Shown here piece by piece: positions 27,147-36,519 of a DNA stretch of 64,000 bases. The notes under the pieces are model-generated. The model did not search any database. It saw only the letters and a program-made list of their open reading frames with translations, and had not been told where the DNA came from. This DNA comes from Acidimicrobiia bacterium (lineage in GTDB: Bacteria; Actinomycetota; Acidimicrobiia; Acidimicrobiales; Poriferisodalaceae). Location of the stretch: assembly GCA_022822525.1 (NCBI GenBank), contig JAJEBN010000109.1, positions 1 through 64,000 on the forward strand, given 5' to 3'. Positions within the stretch are counted from its first letter, which is position 1; the number at the start of each line of letters is the position of its first letter. A program made the translations under genes and the position numbers.

Positions 27147-28328
27147 ATGGCTGCAATCGATGCCGACCACCCGAGCGGTCGCGAACTCCATCCTGCAGCC
27201 GCTCTGGTCACCGCAGCGACCGAGTTGCTCTCGGCCCAACCGCCGTCCGCGGTCTCTGGTCGGCGCATCGCCGCGGCAGCCGGTGTCAACTACGCCCAGA
27301 TTCACCGGCACTTCGGCTCCAAGCGCGAGCTGTGCCGCCACGTTCTCGACCGGCTCAGCGATGCATTCGTAGTCGACGCTTTCCCACCGGGTGCCTTGGT
27401 GCCCACGCCGGGAACGGTGATGCGGCACGACCCGTTCATGCGGGTGCTGACCCAGATCCAGCTCGATCAGGCCACCGTCGACCTGCGACCCGAGCACCCG
27501 ATCATTCACCGCTACTGCGCTGGGCTGCGCACGCTGCGGCCCGAGCTGACCCCTGATGCTGTCGATACTGCTGTTGCCCTGTCGTGCGCCCTGCAGCTGG
27601 GCGTGAGCATCCATCGCACCGGGCTGGTGCGCTCGGTCGGGCTCGAGGATGCGGCCGAGCTTGTCGACCGCGAGCTGGTGCTGACGATCGAGCAGCTCCA
27701 TGCGGGGCGCGGCCCATTCTCCGGCGGAGAGATTGCACCCCGGCCATTGCGCAGCCGCGGGCCACGCCCCGCTGCTCCGTCGTGTGCCACCGGACGAGCC
27801 CGAGCTGAGGAGCGTCTTGTGGCGGCCGCCGTCGAACTCCTGGCCAGCAGGACGCCGGCCTCCATCTCAGGACGCCAACTGGCCTCGCGGGCCGGCGTCA
27901 ACTACGGCCTCATCCATCATTACTTCGGGTCTGCGAGCGAGGTCCTGTCGCAGGCATCCCGGCACATTCGCGACCAGTACTACACAGCCGAGGCCGGCCC
28001 GGGGCTGCTGCCGGGCTTCTTCTCGATGCAGGCGCATCCGGGCTATGTACGAGCGCTGACCCACGTCGCGCTCGACGCCAAGCTGGCGATGGCGGGCGAT
28101 CACTTCCCGGTGGTGAGCGCGATGCTCGACCGTCACCGCAGCCGCCACGGTGAACCGAGCCCGCAGCGGCGCTGCCGGTACTTGCAGGTCGCTGCTGCCC
28201 AGTTGGCATGGTCGCTGTTCGAGCCGCTGTTCACCACGGCATTCCGCCGCAGCTTGTGTGAACTCGAGCCGATGGCCGCGACCCTGCTCGCGCGCATGCT
28301 CAACTTCGAAAAGTACCCCTCGTCATGA
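27147..28328 (+). CDS. Tandem double TetR-family transcriptional regulator
   Basis: Two TetR N-terminal HTHs in one ORF: SGRRIAAAAGVNYAQIHRHFGSKRELCRHVL and SGRQLASRAGVNYGLIHHYFGSASEVLSQA. Confidence 0.88.
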   Translation: MAAIDADHPSGRELHPAAALVTAATELLSAQPPSAVSGRRIAAAAGVNYAQIHRHFGSKRELCRHVLDRLSDAFVVDAFPPGALVPTPGTVMRHDPFMRVLTQIQLDQATVDLRPEHPIIHRYCAGLRTLRPELTPDAVDTAVALSCALQLGVSIHRTGLVRSVGLEDAAELVDRELVLTIEQLHAGRGPFSGGEIAPRPLRSRGPRPAAPSCATGRARAEERLVAAAVELLASRTPASISGRQLASRAGVNYGLIHHYFGSASEVLSQASRHIRDQYYTAEAGPGLLPGFFSMQAHPGYVRALTHVALDAKLAMAGDHFPVVSAMLDRHRSRHGEPSPQRRCRYLQVAAAQLAWSLFEPLFTTAFRRSLCELEPMAATLLARMLNFEKYPSS

Positions 28329-28401
28329 CATTCGACATGACACTCGAAACAAGCGTGCACTCCCGCAGTACTGAACCCGCCCTCGACACAGGAGCACTCC
28401 C

Positions 28402-29640
28402 ATGACCGACACGGCACCAGTGGACGACTGGGACATCGACTACGACATCTTCGACCCGGGCTATGTCCGTGATCCCGCCCCGGTGTGGGATGAACTGCGG
28501 GGCCGCTGCCCCATCGCCCACACCGAGCGCTGGGGCGGCTCGTTCCTGCCCACCCGCTATGACGACGTGCAGGCCATGGCCAAGATGGTGCCCGAACTCT
28601 CCAGCAGCGACGTGCTGGTGACCTCGCCCCCGCCGGAGCTGCTCGAGGAACTACTCGAAGACCCGATCTTCCAGCAGTACGGCACCAACGCGGCGCCGAT
28701 CTCGGAAGATCCGCCCATTCACGGCTGGACGCGCCGGCTCTTGCTGCCGCACTTTGCGCCCAAGGCAGTCGAATCGCATCGCCAATACACCGAGGACCTG
28801 GCGAACCACCTCATCGACGGGTTCATCGATGCGGGCCATGTGGACGGTGCCGAGCAGTACGCCCAGCAGATACCCCCACGGGTCATCGCTCATCTGCTGG
28901 GAATCGACGAGAGCCGCGTGGACGAATTCACCTACTGGGTGCGCTGCGTTCTGGAACTGGGTCTCACGAAGCCAGATCTGCGCCGCAAGTACCGGCTCGT
29001 GATCCGGGAGTTCTTTTTCGACGTCGTGAAGGAAAGGCAGGCCAACCCCGACGACGGGTTCGTCTCGGCGCTGCTGGCGGGAACCGACCACGAAGGCAAC
29101 CCCATCGATCCGATCATGGTCGTGGGCATGCTCAACCTGCAGCTCATCGCCGGCATCGACACCACCTGGAGCTCGATCGGCTCGGCCCTGTGGCACTTCG
29201 GCACTCACCCGGCCGATCGTGAGCGGATGGTGGCCGAGCCGGAACTGTGGCCCTCGGCCATCGAGGAGCTGCTGCGCTTCTACGCACCGGTGACCATGGC
29301 ACGCCGGGCTGCCACCGATGTGGAGATCCGAGGCGTGACGATCCCCGAGGGCAGCAAGGTGCTGATGAATTTCCCGGGCGCCAACCGCGACCCGGAGGTC
29401 TTCGATCGGCCCGATGAAGTCATCCTGGACCGGCCGCACAACCGCCACGTCGCCTTCGGCGCGGGCATCCACCGTTGCGCAGGCTCGAACCTGGCTCGCT
29501 TGGAAATGGACATCGCGCTGCGCACCTGGTTCGAGCGCATCCCGGACTTCGAGGTGAGCGAGCCCGGCGAGGTCACCTGGGCGGGTGGGCAGGTCCGCGG
29601 ACCGCGCCAGCTGCCTATCCGCTTCCCGTCGGCTGGCTGA
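28402..29640 (+). CDS. Cytochrome P450
   Basis: FGAGIHRCAGSNLARLEM heme motif; LIAGIDTTWSSIGSALWH; homologous layout to the P450 at 24981-26207. Confidence 0.94.
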   Translation: MTDTAPVDDWDIDYDIFDPGYVRDPAPVWDELRGRCPIAHTERWGGSFLPTRYDDVQAMAKMVPELSSSDVLVTSPPPELLEELLEDPIFQQYGTNAAPISEDPPIHGWTRRLLLPHFAPKAVESHRQYTEDLANHLIDGFIDAGHVDGAEQYAQQIPPRVIAHLLGIDESRVDEFTYWVRCVLELGLTKPDLRRKYRLVIREFFFDVVKERQANPDDGFVSALLAGTDHEGNPIDPIMVVGMLNLQLIAGIDTTWSSIGSALWHFGTHPADRERMVAEPELWPSAIEELLRFYAPVTMARRAATDVEIRGVTIPEGSKVLMNFPGANRDPEVFDRPDEVILDRPHNRHVAFGAGIHRCAGSNLARLEMDIALRTWFERIPDFEVSEPGEVTWAGGQVRGPRQLPIRFPSAG

Positions 29641-29725
29641 TCCGGCGCAGCAACGCTCGGCGGTCCCGGCCGCTGCACGCCGGCGGCGAGCCTGAAGCCT
29701 CACGACCCCAACACAGGAGCGCGCA

Positions 29726-31624
29726 ATGACCACCGACAACGCCGGGCCCGAAGCGCCGAAGCCCCCGACGCAGTTCACCGTCGACGCGAACGGCGCTGCG
29801 TCCCGAGCCGGCGCGGTGATTCGATTCGATGAACCAGGAGATTCTGAACGGGCATCCCGTGGACTCATCGCCCAGATTGGCGACGGTCGCGTCACCATGG
29901 GTGACCACGTCGTGTTCGATGTGGCCCGTCACGCCTTCGTCAACGAATCAGCCGAGGCGCCGCCGTCGGTGCACCCGAGCCTGTGGCGCCAGGCACGGCT
30001 CAACGTCCATCACGGGCTGTTCGAGGTAGCCGACGGCGTCTGGCAGGTGCGCGGCTATGACATTGCCAACATCACGTTCCTGGCGGGCAGCGATGGCTGG
30101 CTGATCATCGATCCGCTGACGACCCGGCCTTCGGCCGCCGCGGCGCTGGAGCTCGCCAACAGCACGCTAGGCGCCCGACCGGTGCGGGCAATCATCTACA
30201 CCCATTCCCACGCCGACCACTTCGGCGGCGTGCTCGGCGTGACCGACGCCGAGTCGGTGGCCCGCGGCGATGTGGAGATCGTGGCACCCGACGGATTCCT
30301 CGAAGAAGTCGTCAGCGAGTTCGTCATTGCCGGCCCGATCATGGGCAGGCGGGCGGCGTACCAGTTCGGGCCGTTGCTGCCGCCCGGTCCGCTGGGCCAT
30401 GTCGACTGCGGCTTGGGCTCGGCGATGGGTCTCGCCCGATCGGACCTGCTGGCGCCCACCGACACCATCACCCGCACTGGGGAGGAACGTGTGCTCAGCG
30501 GCATCCGGATCGTGTTCCAGAACACGCCCGATGCCGAAGCGCCGGCGGAGATGAACTTCTTCTTTCCTGACAAGAACCTGCTGTGCATGGCCGAGAATTG
30601 CACGCACACCATGCACAACCTCTACCCGATTCGGGGTGCGCAGACCCGGGACGCGCTGGCATGGAGCAAGTACATCGCCGAGGCGCTCGACATGTGGGGC
30701 GACGCGGCCGACGTCATGTTCGCCAGCCACCACTGGCCCCGGTTCGGCAACCCCGACGTGCGGGGCTTCCTGTCGATGCAGCGCGACCTCTACCGCTGGA
30801 TGCACGACCAGACGATGCGCCTCGCCAACCAAGGGCTGCGGCCGACCGAGATCGCCGCCCGGCTTCGGCTGCCCGCGGAGTTCAGCGAATCGCACGTGCA
30901 GGGCTACTACGGCACGGTGTCGCACAACAGCCGCTCGGTGTACAACCGCTACCTCGGCTGGTACGACGGCAACCCGGCCAACCTCGACCCGCTGCCGCCG
31001 GCCGAAGCGGGCACTCACTACCTCGAGTTCATGGGCGGCGCCGATGCCGTGCTGGCCAGAGCCCGCGAGTGCTACGAGCGGGGCGAGTACCGCTGGGTGG
31101 CCCAGGTGGTCAACCACGTGGTGTTCGCCGACCCGGCGAACCGCGAGGCGCGCAGCCTGCAGGCCGACGCGCTCGAACAGCTCGGGTACCAGTCAGAGTC
31201 AGCGACGTGGCGCAACGCCTACCTGATGGGCGCGAAGGAGCTGCGCGAGGGCACGCCCGACTGGGGACGCGTGCCCACCCGAGACATGTCCCAAGCAATG
31301 AGCGCTGAGCACCTCTTCGACGTGATCGGCGTGCGCTTCGATCCTGCCGCATTTGATGCGGGGCCGGTCACGTTCAACTTCCGCTTCATCGACCTCGGCG
31401 AGGATCACGTGCTCGGCGTCGGCCGCTCGGCCGTGCACCACCGGGCCGATGCGGTCGATCCCGCTGCCGTCGCCTCGGTCCGCACCGACAGGGCCACGCT
31501 CTTCGCTGCGCTCAACGACGCCAGTGCGCTCGACCGAGCCGAGATCACTGGCGATCGGGCCCTGCTGCAGTCGCTGCTCGCAGGCCTCACCGTGTTCACT
31601 ACAGCACGACTGATCGAGCCCTGA
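29726..31624 (+). CDS. Alkyl/aryl-sulfatase of the MBL-fold (SdsA1/BDS1-like)
   Basis: GWLIIDPLTTRPSAAAALELANSTLGARPVRAIIYTHSHADHFGGVLGV; NLYPIRGAQTRDALAWSKYI; C-terminal dimerization and SCP2-like regions. Confidence 0.9.
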   Translation: MTTDNAGPEAPKPPTQFTVDANGAASRAGAVIRFDEPGDSERASRGLIAQIGDGRVTMGDHVVFDVARHAFVNESAEAPPSVHPSLWRQARLNVHHGLFEVADGVWQVRGYDIANITFLAGSDGWLIIDPLTTRPSAAAALELANSTLGARPVRAIIYTHSHADHFGGVLGVTDAESVARGDVEIVAPDGFLEEVVSEFVIAGPIMGRRAAYQFGPLLPPGPLGHVDCGLGSAMGLARSDLLAPTDTITRTGEERVLSGIRIVFQNTPDAEAPAEMNFFFPDKNLLCMAENCTHTMHNLYPIRGAQTRDALAWSKYIAEALDMWGDAADVMFASHHWPRFGNPDVRGFLSMQRDLYRWMHDQTMRLANQGLRPTEIAARLRLPAEFSESHVQGYYGTVSHNSRSVYNRYLGWYDGNPANLDPLPPAEAGTHYLEFMGGADAVLARARECYERGEYRWVAQVVNHVVFADPANREARSLQADALEQLGYQSESATWRNAYLMGAKELREGTPDWGRVPTRDMSQAMSAEHLFDVIGVRFDPAAFDAGPVTFNFRFIDLGEDHVLGVGRSAVHHRADAVDPAAVASVRTDRATLFAALNDASALDRAEITGDRALLQSLLAGLTVFTTARLIEP

Positions 31625-31630
31625 GCGGGC

Positions 31631-33892
31631 CTACTGGTCGACCAACGCGTTCTCGGCCTCGACCGCGGCTGCGGCGCGCAGGTCGCTGCGGTCGTTCTCC
31701 AAGCGGAACTCCACGTGCCGCAGCAGTCCCTGGTACTCGTTCGGACCGGCGTAGGCGGCGCTGACGGTGGGACCGAGGTCGCGCCCGATGTCCATTCCGT
31801 ACAGCGACTGCCGGTACGGCATGGTCTCGAGGTCGACCGTTGCGAGTTCCTGCTCGGGCCCGTCGCCGGCGCGCTGCCACAGGATGGCCGTGCCGGCATG
31901 CTCGGCGGTCTTCGTGTAGCGGACGCCCAACTCGACATCGCCTCGCGGCACCGGCTCGCTGGCCCGCAGCCCGGTCGGACGGCCGAGGTAGTTGTATTCG
32001 AAGCACAGCCTCCCGTCGGCGACCCATAGCACGAGCCCGCCGGTGCGTGACCCGTAGGCCACCAGCACCCCGTCGGTCCCCGTCGAGGTTTCGGCCGAGG
32101 CTGCGATCGCGAACGAGCGGTTGCGCACATCGGGGCACTTGAAGCGCTCCAGGTGCGGGATACCCGGCGGGTAGCGCAGCCGAGTCGCCGAGGCCTCGGG
32201 ACCGGGCTGACGCAGCACGAACAGCTCCACCCCCCGGTCGTCGAGCGGCAGCACGTTGTAGGCGCCGGCCTCGTCCCACCACAGCTCGATCAGCTCGCGC
32301 AGCTTGTCGGGGTGCGTCTCGGACAGGTCATGGATCTCGGCGAAGTCGCTGCGCGTGTCATACAGCGCCCATTCGTCCTCCTCGAACGGCGTCCCCTGGC
32401 GGTGCAACGTCACCGCTTTCCAGCCGTCGTGGTACACGGCCCGGTGGCCGAGCATCTCGTAGTACTGCGTGATGCGAGACGACGGCGCGTCTGCGCCTGC
32501 TGCTGCGAACGTGGGCAGCATCGAGATGCCCTCGACGGGCTGCTGCGGCACACCGTTGTGCACCCCGGGCGCTTCGACGCCGACCGCGTCAAGGATCGTC
32601 GGCATCACGTCGATGACGTGGTGGTACTGGTCGCGGATCCCACCGGCATCGTGGATGCCGGCCGGCCAGTGCGCGATCAGCGGGTCGCGGATGCCGCCCT
32701 CGTAGGTGTTCTGCTTGTAGAAGCGAAGCGGGGTGTTGCCGGCCTGCGCCCAGCCCCACGGGTAGTTGTTGTAGAGGTTGGGGCCGCCGATCCCATCCAC
32801 CAGCGGCACCATGTCGGCGACGCTGAGCCGCTGGCGATTGAAAAAGATGTTCTCGTTGGTGAGGCCGTGGCGGCCGCCCTCCTGGGATGCACCGTTGTCG
32901 GACAGCAACACGATCAAGGTGTCGTTCAGCAGATTGGTCTCCTCGAGGTAGTCGACGAGCCGACCGACCTGATCGTCGGTGTGATCGAGGAACGCGGCGA
33001 ACGTCTCCTGCATGCGGCAATACAGCAGTCGCTGGTCGTCGTCGAGTTCGTCCCATGCCTGCACCCCTGGGTTCCGCGGCGACAGCTCGGCATCCGCAGG
33101 GACCGTGCCCAGCTCCAGTTGGCGTTCGAACCAGCGCGCCCGCGTCACGTCCCAGCCGTCGTCGTAGCGGCCCCGGTACTTGTCCAAGTAGGCCTGCGGG
33201 GCTTGATGGGGCGAGTGCGTCGCCCCGAATGCCAGGTAGGTCAGAAACCTGCGCGACGGCGCCGTGGCCTGCTGTGCGGCGATCATGGCGATCGCCTGGT
33301 CGACAAGATCCTCGGACAGGTGATAGCCGGGTGTGCTCGGCGGATTCACTGGGTGGTTATCGATGACGAGCTCGGGCGAGAATTGGTCGGTCGCTCCGCC
33401 CAGGAAGCCGTAGAAGCGGTCGAACCCGCGGCCCAGCGGCCAATGATCGAAGGGGCCCGCCGGGCCGCAGTCCGCGAGGTTGGCGAGGTGCCATTTGCCC
33501 AGGGCAAAGGTGGCGTAACCGTGGCTGGAGAGCACCTCGGCGAACGTGGCCGCCGACGGCGCGATCACGCCGCGGCAGTTCGAGAAGCCCGTGTCGACAT
33601 TCGACAGGAACCGCATGCCCACCGAGTGATGGTTGCGGCCGCTGAGCAGGCAGGCCCGGGTCGGCGAGCACAGCGCTGTCGTGTGAAAGTTGGTGAAACG
33701 CAGCCCGCCGGCAGCCAGTCGATCGATGTTGGGCGTGTCGATGTCGCTGCCGTAGCAGCCGAGGTGCGCGAATCCCGTGTCGTCGAACACGATCACCACG
33801 ACGTTCGGGGCGCCGCCGGGCGGCTCAAGCCTCGGCTCCCACGAGGGGCTCAGCTCTGCAGCGGTGGTTCCGGGGCGTTCGCGGTCGCGCAT
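31631..33892 (-). CDS. Arylsulfatase-family sulfatase (long; paralog of 7877-10159)
   Basis: PNVVVIVFDDTGFAHLGCYGSDIDTPNIDRLAAGGLRFTNFHTTALCSPTRACLLSGRNHHSVG. Confidence 0.93.
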   Translation of the reverse strand: MRDRERPGTTAAELSPSWEPRLEPPGGAPNVVVIVFDDTGFAHLGCYGSDIDTPNIDRLAAGGLRFTNFHTTALCSPTRACLLSGRNHHSVGMRFLSNVDTGFSNCRGVIAPSAATFAEVLSSHGYATFALGKWHLANLADCGPAGPFDHWPLGRGFDRFYGFLGGATDQFSPELVIDNHPVNPPSTPGYHLSEDLVDQAIAMIAAQQATAPSRRFLTYLAFGATHSPHQAPQAYLDKYRGRYDDGWDVTRARWFERQLELGTVPADAELSPRNPGVQAWDELDDDQRLLYCRMQETFAAFLDHTDDQVGRLVDYLEETNLLNDTLIVLLSDNGASQEGGRHGLTNENIFFNRQRLSVADMVPLVDGIGGPNLYNNYPWGWAQAGNTPLRFYKQNTYEGGIRDPLIAHWPAGIHDAGGIRDQYHHVIDVMPTILDAVGVEAPGVHNGVPQQPVEGISMLPTFAAAGADAPSSRITQYYEMLGHRAVYHDGWKAVTLHRQGTPFEEDEWALYDTRSDFAEIHDLSETHPDKLRELIELWWDEAGAYNVLPLDDRGVELFVLRQPGPEASATRLRYPPGIPHLERFKCPDVRNRSFAIAASAETSTGTDGVLVAYGSRTGGLVLWVADGRLCFEYNYLGRPTGLRASEPVPRGDVELGVRYTKTAEHAGTAILWQRAGDGPEQELATVDLETMPYRQSLYGMDIGRDLGPTVSAAYAGPNEYQGLLRHVEFRLENDRSDLRAAAAVEAENALVDQ

Positions 33893-33978
33893 CGCCTCCG
33901 TCTAGCAGGCACCGTCTCGCGACGGTGGCTCATGCGATGCAGCCCGGCCGACGACGAGCGCCGGCCGTGACTCCAGCG

Positions 33979-34818
33979 TCAGGCTGCGATCGGGCAGCCT
34001 TTCACCGTGATGCGATGCATCAGGCGGGTCTGCCCGCGGTAGTCGTTGAGCGCCTTGTGCCAGGTACAGCGGTTGTCCCACATGGCAACCGAGCCGGGCT
34101 CCCATCCGAACCGGTACGTGAACTCCACGCTCGAACCGTGCTCGAACAGGAACTCAAGCAGCGGTCGGCTCTCCGCGGCAGTCCACCCGTCGATGCGAGT
34201 CGTGAACGAACGATTGACGTACAGCACCGGGCGGCCGCTCACCGGATGGGAGATGACTACCGGATGGACGACGTCGGGCCCGAAGTGGAAACCGTCCTTG
34301 AACCGCTCAGCGCGCTCTGCCTCGGGCAGCTTCGACAAGCCCACGCCGAACGCCTCATACGACGAATGCACTGCTCGCAGGCCCCGCAGCGTCTCCTTCA
34401 TGCCGTCGGACAGCGCGTCGTATGCCGCATACATCGAGCTGAACGCCGTGTCGCCGCCGCTCGACGGCAGCTGCCGGGCGACGAGGATCGAGCCGAGCGC
34501 CGGGGCTTCCTCGTAGGAATGATCGGTGTGCCACGCCTCGCCGATCACGTAGGTGTTCTCGGGGCGGGTGCGCACCTCGGCAATCTGGGGATGGGATTCG
34601 TTCGGCGAGAAGTACGCGTTGACGTCGATCTCGCCGAGTGACTCAGCGAATGCGATGTGGCCTTCGGGCGACACGTCCTGGTCACGGAAGAACAGCACGC
34701 CGTGCTCGCCGAGCGCCTCGAGCACAGTGGCGGACTCCTCCGCGTCGAGCTTGCCCAATTCCAGGCCCGACACGAACGCCCCGAGCGCAGCGCCGGTCGG
34801 TTCGATGTCGATTCCCAT
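33979..34818 (-). CDS. TauD/TfdA-family dioxygenase
   Basis: MGIDIEPTGAALGAFVSGLELGKLDAEESATVLEALGEHGVLFFRDQDVSPEGHIAFAESLGEI...AWHTDHSYEEAPALGS...WDNRCTWHKALNDYRGQTRLMHRITV. Confidence 0.92.
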   Translation of the reverse strand: MGIDIEPTGAALGAFVSGLELGKLDAEESATVLEALGEHGVLFFRDQDVSPEGHIAFAESLGEIDVNAYFSPNESHPQIAEVRTRPENTYVIGEAWHTDHSYEEAPALGSILVARQLPSSGGDTAFSSMYAAYDALSDGMKETLRGLRAVHSSYEAFGVGLSKLPEAERAERFKDGFHFGPDVVHPVVISHPVSGRPVLYVNRSFTTRIDGWTAAESRPLLEFLFEHGSSVEFTYRFGWEPGSVAMWDNRCTWHKALNDYRGQTRLMHRITVKGCPIAA

Positions 34819-34878
34819 AGGTGATGGTCTACCGAGGTCTCCCCCTGCCGTCAAACACAGCCAGTTTCGCTTGGCACG

Positions 34879-34910
34879 GCGAGTTCTTGTCGACCCAAGG
34901 TGCAACTCGC
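34879..34910. promoter_or_regulatory. Candidate operator: 7-bp inverted repeat in the TauD/TetR divergent intergenic region
   Basis: GCGAGTT-(18 nt)-AACTCGC between the divergent genes at 33979-34818 and 34952-35611. Confidence 0.35.
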
Positions 34911-34951
34911 TGGAGAGGCGTCCATTTTGCTGCGGCTAGCGTTGTTCGGCG

Positions 34952-35611
34952 ATGTCAGTTGCCGACCGTCCGCTCCTCAGCAGCGACGCCGCCTTGGATG
35001 AGACCGAGTTGGGCAGGCGCGAGCGGAACAAGCTCGACAAGCGGAGGCGCATCGTGGCTGCTGCCACGGCGCTGTTCCAGGAGAAGGGCTTCGAGGACAC
35101 CACCACGGCCGAAATCGCCAAGGCAGCGGGCATAGGCGCCGGAACGCTCTATCTCTATGTCGAGTCCAAGGAAGACCTGCTGGTCAGCGCGTTCGTGAAC
35201 GTGGCGGGAGATGCGTGGCGGGAGGCCTTCGACCTCGTCGACTCCTCGGCCGACGCCGTCAGCCAGATCATGACGTTGCTGATGCATGTCACCGACCACC
35301 ACCGGGCAGATCGCCGCCTGGCTCGCTCGTTCTTCAAGGAGCTTCCTTTCGTCAGCGACTCGGGACGCGCCGGCGTGGAAGAGTTCACCGACTGGTTTCT
35401 GAGCGGGCTTGCATCGGTGCTCAACGCCGCGAGCGCAAACGGCAAGCTCGACGCCGACGTTCCCAAGATGATGCTCGCCCACAACCTCTACGCACAGTGG
35501 CAGCTGCTCATGCGGCGTCTCGTCACCGATCGGCTCGACTACGACGACATGGTGCTCCAGCTGCAAGAGAGCGTCTACGTCGCGCTGTGGGCATTGACAC
35601 CCAAGGCCTGA
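34952..35611 (+). CDS. TetR-family transcriptional regulator
   Basis: RRIVAAATALFQEKGFEDTTTAEIAKAAGIGAGTLYLYVESKEDLLVSAF. Confidence 0.93.
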   Translation: MSVADRPLLSSDAALDETELGRRERNKLDKRRRIVAAATALFQEKGFEDTTTAEIAKAAGIGAGTLYLYVESKEDLLVSAFVNVAGDAWREAFDLVDSSADAVSQIMTLLMHVTDHHRADRRLARSFFKELPFVSDSGRAGVEEFTDWFLSGLASVLNAASANGKLDADVPKMMLAHNLYAQWQLLMRRLVTDRLDYDDMVLQLQESVYVALWALTPKA

Positions 35612-35615
35612 CCGT

Positions 35616-36497
35616 TCAGCCCGCAGCGGCCACCGGGCCGACCGCATCCAGCCAGCGCCGCATCAGCGCCACGATCTCGCTCGGCGAATCGCCGCCTGCG
35701 AAGACCTTGAGGTGCGTCGCGCCGAGATCGCGATATGCCTCGGCGAGGTCCACCCATTCGGCCGGGTCGCCGTCGGGCCGGGTGCGGATGGCGCATTCGA
35801 CGCCCAGCTCGGCGGGGTCGCGCCCGGCGTCGCGTGCGTAGCCCTTGACCCGTCCGAGGATCGGCTCGAGATCGGCCGGCGGGAACTGCGGCATCCAGCC
35901 GTCGGCCATGCGGCCGATGCGCTCGAGCACACGCTCGCTCACGAACCCGAAGAACGAGCCCATCCAGATCGGGATCGGCCGCTGTATCGGCATCGGATTC
36001 AATCCGACCCGGTCGAGCCGGTGCCACTCGCCGTCGTAGCTCACATGCTCATCGGTCCAGTAGCTGCGCAAGATCTCGACCTGCTCCTCGATGCGCCGCC
36101 CGCGGTTGGTGAACTCCTCGTTGAGCGCCTCGTATTCCATCCAGTTGCGGCCGATGCCCACGCCGAGCCGCAGCCGGCCGCCCGAGAGCAGGTCCAGCTC
36201 GGCGCACTGCTTGGCCACGAGTGTCGTCTGGCGCTGTGGCAGCAGCAGTACGCCGGTCGTGAGCTCGACCCGCTCAGTCACCGCCGCGATGAAGCTCAGG
36301 AACACCAGCGGTTCGTGGACCCCGGTCGCCGAGGTGTGGACCCGCTGCCCTTCGGCCCGGTCCGGATGGCCGCCGATCACGTGGTCGTTGGTGGAGATGC
36401 CGTCGAAGCCAGCCGCCTCGAGTTCCTGGACCAGGCCGCGGATGACGGGCCAGTCGAGGCCCATGTTGACGTTGCCGAATGCTGCGCCGAGCTTCAT
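35616..36497 (-). CDS. LLM-class (luciferase-like, probably F420-dependent) oxidoreductase
   Basis: FGNVNMGLDWPVIRGLVQELEAAGFDGISTNDHVIGG...TTGVLLLPQRQTTLVAKQCAELDLLSGGRLRLGVGIGRNWMEYEAL. Confidence 0.92.
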   Translation of the reverse strand: MKLGAAFGNVNMGLDWPVIRGLVQELEAAGFDGISTNDHVIGGHPDRAEGQRVHTSATGVHEPLVFLSFIAAVTERVELTTGVLLLPQRQTTLVAKQCAELDLLSGGRLRLGVGIGRNWMEYEALNEEFTNRGRRIEEQVEILRSYWTDEHVSYDGEWHRLDRVGLNPMPIQRPIPIWMGSFFGFVSERVLERIGRMADGWMPQFPPADLEPILGRVKGYARDAGRDPAELGVECAIRTRPDGDPAEWVDLAEAYRDLGATHLKVFAGGDSPSEIVALMRRWLDAVGPVAAAG

Positions 36498-36519
36498 CGC
36501 ACGAGTCTCGCGGGGCCGC

